A stretch of DNA of 6,344 bases from Bacteroidota bacterium (GTDB lineage: Bacteria > Bacteroidota > Bacteroidia > NORP154). Positions 3,363 to 6,344 of the stretch are shown here, one piece after another. A program made the position numbers and the translations under genes. Position 1 is the first letter of the stretch; each line of letters begins with the position of its first letter. The stretch lies in assembly GCA_002401055.1 (NCBI GenBank), contig NVRZ01000197.1, positions 1 to 6,344 of the forward strand. The letters are read 5' to 3'. The notes under the pieces were generated by a model. The model saw nothing but the letters and a program-made list of their open reading frames with translations, had not been told where the DNA came from and made no database searches.

Positions 3363-6344
3363 ATGAAGCATCTCTTTACGCTTGTGTTACTCTTCGCTAT
3401 TTGTTTGGCCGGGAAGGGGCAGGAGGAAAAATCGCTACCAACACAACTTCAATACGCGTGGGAAAATGATGAATTTGATAAGGCAAAGGATTTAATTCCA
3501 AAGGTCCTCTCTTTACCTCTTGATCAGCTTCAGAAGGATCTGGAGTCTTACGCCAATACCATGAATACAGTGGGTATGGTATTCAGTTACTTTGAGGAAT
3601 ACCAAAAGGCCACGACATACTTTGAGTTGGCAAGAGTAAAGATCAAGGAACTTCGTGGGGATACCGGCGCATATTATGGGCTTTACTGCTACAATTTAGC
3701 CATGACCCTGGATGTCCTTGGTAGATATACGGAAGCAGACCCATTGTACCTGGTCGCCCTGCCTTTATTGGCTGTGGTTTGGGGGCAATCGAGCCTGGAG
3801 TACACAAAGGCCTATTATAATCTTACCATCATGTACACAGAGATGGGAAGGTATCCTGAGGCTGAACCTATGAATAGGGCCGTCATTTACTTTTTTGAAA
3901 CGATACTGGGAAAGGATAACAATGACTATTGGGGTGCTCATAACAATCTTGCCAGAATTTATGAAGGTGCTGGAATGTATGATGAGGCCAAAATTATTTT
4001 TGAGGAATGTTTGAAGTACTATAGGAAGAAGTCGCCGGAAGAAGATGAAACGCTGGCCATCATATTAAATAATACAGCAGAGCTCTATAGAAAGCTGGGT
4101 AACTACGGCAAGGCGGAGGAGATGTACTTCGAATCATTGGAAATTGTTGCAAGAACAAAAGATTATGATCCGATAGATAGTGCCACAACTTGCAGTAACC
4201 TGGCATTGCTTTATGTTACAACCACACAATACTCTGAAGCTGAGGCATACTTTCTTAAGGCCAGTAGTATTTATGAGAGACAAGGGTTAACAGAACATCC
4301 TGATTATACAAATCCGCTCAATAACCTCGGGGACCTATACCGATTGATGGGAAGATATAATGAAGCTTCTATCCTTCTAGAAAAAGTAATTGAGCTAAGA
4401 GAGCAAACGTTCGGTACGGAGCATCAAAATTATGCAAATGCAGTCAATAATTTGGCGCTTGTGTATTTCAATGTGGGATATTATAAAGAAGCGGAAGAGC
4501 TGTTTTTAACAGCGAAAGGCATCTATTACAGACTGCTCGGGGATGAACATCGGTTCTATGGAAATTGCTTGAACAATCTTGCGGTATTGTACAGACTCGC
4601 GGGACATCCAAAAGAAGCCGAGGCCTTTTATGACGAATGCCTGCAGATTACGGAGAGAGCGTTAGGCAAGGACCATGTTAAATATGCCCTCTACCTGAAT
4701 GGTGCTGGAGTATTACAGAGTGAGCTTGGTCATTTTGAGAAGGCCATTAGCATGATCACACAGGCATTGGAAATAGTAAGAAGAAAATTGGGTAACAAAA
4801 ACTATGATTATATAGACCTCACCTACAACTTGGCAGAGGTTTACCGGGATGCTGGAATTGCGAAGAGTGCTGAGAAAACGTATCTGCTGGCCATGGCCGG
4901 ATATGTTGAGTTGATAAAATATTATTTCCCAACGTTAAGCGAAAAAGAGAAGAACGCTTTTTACTACACGATTTCGTTTCGCTTTGAAACATTTAATTCT
5001 TTCGTGATAGAGCGCATTTTGGACAATCCTGATGGAGACAATAGTCACTTGATTGAGGCAATGTTCAATTACCAATTATCTACTAAATCATTACTTCTGA
5101 GTGAAGTGAGTAATATGCGCGCGAAGGTATCAGCCAGTAAAGACAGTGATCTCATTTCTCTTTATAACAGTTGGGAGGAGAAGCAGCAAAACTTAGCCTT
5201 ACGATATAGACTCTCTGCCGATGAACTTGTTCTCAATGGTATAGATCTGGAATTATTGGAGAAAGAGTTAAACAATATTGAGAAAGAGATGAGCAAAAAA
5301 ATTCACCTATTTGAAGAAGGCTCACGAAATAATAGAACTACATGGAAAGACATTCAGGCTCAATTAAAGGATGGAGAAGTAGCCATTGAAATGATTAGGG
5401 TTGACTTTTACAAAAGGGAATGGACAGAAAAAGTGTATTACGTTGCTCTTGGAATAACAAATGACAGTAAAACACCTGGCATTACACTTATGGAAAATGG
5501 AGCTCAGCTCGACACCGTTTTTATTGAGAAGAATAGGAATGCGATTTGGAGAAGTCAGAAAGATGAGGATTCCTATGGCGTTTTTTGGGAGCCAATAAAG
5601 GCTCTGGTGAATGGTGCAGCATCAGTTTATTTTTCGCCGGATGGTGTATATCATCAGATGAACCTTTATACACTGCTAAATCCAGCAACGGGGGAGTATC
5701 TCATAGATGAAATTGAGATCAAGTTACAATCTACCTTAAAAGATCTGCTTAAAGATTCGGAAAGCGAGATTAAAAATAAAACTGCAGCAATTTTTGGCTT
5801 CCCTGACTATGACTTTGAGAGCGAATCCGGTGTGGCTGGAGAGTTCTCGGATGGGGATGGATTGCAGAGGTATGGTTACGAGTCCTTGATGGAGTTGCCT
5901 GGAACAAAGGTGGAAGCGGAGGCTGTGAGGAACATTATGAAAAGCAATCAGTACGCTGTACAGCTAAACCTGGGAGTCGAGGCATCTGAGTCAGCTCTTA
6001 AAAACATCGAGGGGCCAAGTATTCTGCACATCGCAACTCATGGATTCTTCTTGAAAAATCAATTGGAGAAAGCAGATATGGTGATGGGAGTTAATGCTGA
6101 GAAGTCAAATGAAAACCCATTGCTGAGGTCAGGCCTAATGTTCGCAGGTGCAGCAGCAAGTGCCAGGCGGGTGCAAGCCAATCTCGATGAGGAAGATGGT
6201 ATTCTAAGTGCTTATGAGGCAATGTTGCTCAACTTAGAGAATACCGAACTTGTTGTGCTATCAGCGTGCGAGACGGGACTAGGGGAGGTGCGCAACGGGC
6301 AGGGCGTGTATGGCCTTCAACGCGCGTTTATGGTAGCTGGAGCT
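3363..6344 (+). CDS. exported TPR-CHAT domain protein, candidate caspase-like cysteine peptidase (3' end outside window)
   Basis: The frame is open for 994 codons from an ATG at 3363 to the last base, so the C-terminus is missing. Residues 1-19 form a signal peptide (MKHLFTLVLLFAICLAGKG|Q); FAIC is a poor lipobox, so signal peptidase I is more likely. About residues 64-518 contain eleven TPRs (for example NNLALVYFNVGYYKEAEEL), followed by a charged helical region to about 655. The CHAT region starts near W661 (WKDIQAQLKDGEVAIEMIRV). It contains HIATHGFF with the expected catalytic His at 893 and LSACETGLGE with the expected catalytic Cys at 969, then GQGVYGLQRAFMVAGA. CHAT is a caspase/separase-related fold found in HetF and in TPR-linked proteases such as the type III-E CRISPR peptidase. 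Both catalytic residues are intact, so peptidase activity is plausible; the substrate is unknown. The signal peptide places it in the periplasm or outside, unlike the cytoplasmic CHAT proteases of defence systems. No ribosome-binding site is visible, but the start fits the signal peptide. By comparison with other CHAT domains, several dozen residues are probably missing. Confidence 0.96.
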   Translation, partial: MKHLFTLVLLFAICLAGKGQEEKSLPTQLQYAWENDEFDKAKDLIPKVLSLPLDQLQKDLESYANTMNTVGMVFSYFEEYQKATTYFELARVKIKELRGDTGAYYGLYCYNLAMTLDVLGRYTEADPLYLVALPLLAVVWGQSSLEYTKAYYNLTIMYTEMGRYPEAEPMNRAVIYFFETILGKDNNDYWGAHNNLARIYEGAGMYDEAKIIFEECLKYYRKKSPEEDETLAIILNNTAELYRKLGNYGKAEEMYFESLEIVARTKDYDPIDSATTCSNLALLYVTTTQYSEAEAYFLKASSIYERQGLTEHPDYTNPLNNLGDLYRLMGRYNEASILLEKVIELREQTFGTEHQNYANAVNNLALVYFNVGYYKEAEELFLTAKGIYYRLLGDEHRFYGNCLNNLAVLYRLAGHPKEAEAFYDECLQITERALGKDHVKYALYLNGAGVLQSELGHFEKAISMITQALEIVRRKLGNKNYDYIDLTYNLAEVYRDAGIAKSAEKTYLLAMAGYVELIKYYFPTLSEKEKNAFYYTISFRFETFNSFVIERILDNPDGDNSHLIEAMFNYQLSTKSLLLSEVSNMRAKVSASKDSDLISLYNSWEEKQQNLALRYRLSADELVLNGIDLELLEKELNNIEKEMSKKIHLFEEGSRNNRTTWKDIQAQLKDGEVAIEMIRVDFYKREWTEKVYYVALGITNDSKTPGITLMENGAQLDTVFIEKNRNAIWRSQKDEDSYGVFWEPIKALVNGAASVYFSPDGVYHQMNLYTLLNPATGEYLIDEIEIKLQSTLKDLLKDSESEIKNKTAAIFGFPDYDFESESGVAGEFSDGDGLQRYGYESLMELPGTKVEAEAVRNIMKSNQYAVQLNLGVEASESALKNIEGPSILHIATHGFFLKNQLEKADMVMGVNAEKSNENPLLRSGLMFAGAAASARRVQANLDEEDGILSAYEAMLLNLENTELVVLSACETGLGEVRNGQGVYGLQRAFMVAGA
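3552..4916 (+). repeat. eleven tandem TPR units with exact 42-residue period
   Basis: The conserved Asn of the first helix (..NNLA.LY.. pattern) falls at residues 111, 153, 195, 237, 279, 321, 363, 405 and 489. The equivalent positions 69 and 447 are Thr and Gly. Every unit is thus exactly 42 codons (126 bp), with no insertion or deletion across eleven units. The second helix usually reads (Y/F)xEAExxF/Y. This is the 42-residue kinesin-light-chain-type TPR rather than the 34-residue form. At DNA level the units have diverged, so it is an old protein repeat and not a recent tandem duplication. Confidence 0.85.

Noticed and set aside
3396..3404. Lipoprotein signal (FAIC) in the TPR-CHAT protein
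   Set aside because: The residue before Cys14 is Ile instead of Gly, Ala or Ser, so it does not fit a lipobox; a signal peptidase I site at GKG|Q fits better.
3363..6344. Type III-E CRISPR or bacterial gasdermin defence module around the CHAT protein
   Set aside because: No CRISPR repeats, Cas-like or gasdermin-like gene is in the window, and the protein carries a signal peptide. The right side is unread, so this is not excluded beyond the window.

Overview
The window looks like chromosomal DNA of an AT-rich member of the Bacteroidota, probably of the Cytophagales/Flammeovirga type. The evidence is a C-terminal type IX secretion (Por) sorting domain, a DUF6515-like protein, a TonB_C-like exported protein, a large TPR-CHAT protein, and start codons that almost all lack a Shine-Dalgarno sequence. 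Exact taxonomy cannot be read from this window.

Layout, left to right. Bases 1-103 may hold the last 33 codons of a rightward gene (weak). Bases 104-308 are rich in dyad symmetry: repeated ATGACCC words, two copies of a 13-bp AAAA(G/A)TCACTTTT box arranged in a 20-bp inverted repeat, and a perfect 11+1+11 palindrome at 267-289. A rightward gene (255-1826, true start possibly 309, 330 or 351) encodes an exported protein with two PDZ domains and a type IX sorting tail. It ends at a strong intrinsic terminator (1850-1893). Two leftward genes follow: 2703-3230 (exported LSm/SH3-like domain plus TonB_C-like domain) and, 73 bp downstream of it, 2027-2629 (DUF6515-like, His-rich). The leftward pair converges on the PDZ gene and diverges from the last gene. 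From 3363 to the right edge runs one open frame of 994 codons with no stop: signal peptide, eleven TPRs in exact 42-residue register, a helical linker, and a CHAT protease domain whose His and Cys are both present. Its last part lies outside the window.

All four clear genes encode proteins with an N-terminal export signal, so this is a locus of cell-envelope or secreted proteins. Nothing in the sequence proves that they work together: there are three transcription directions or units, and only the two leftward genes could share a transcript. The most unusual items are an exported TPR-CHAT peptidase candidate, a PDZ-only type IX cargo with a CC-x6-CC cluster, and the dyad-rich control region before it.
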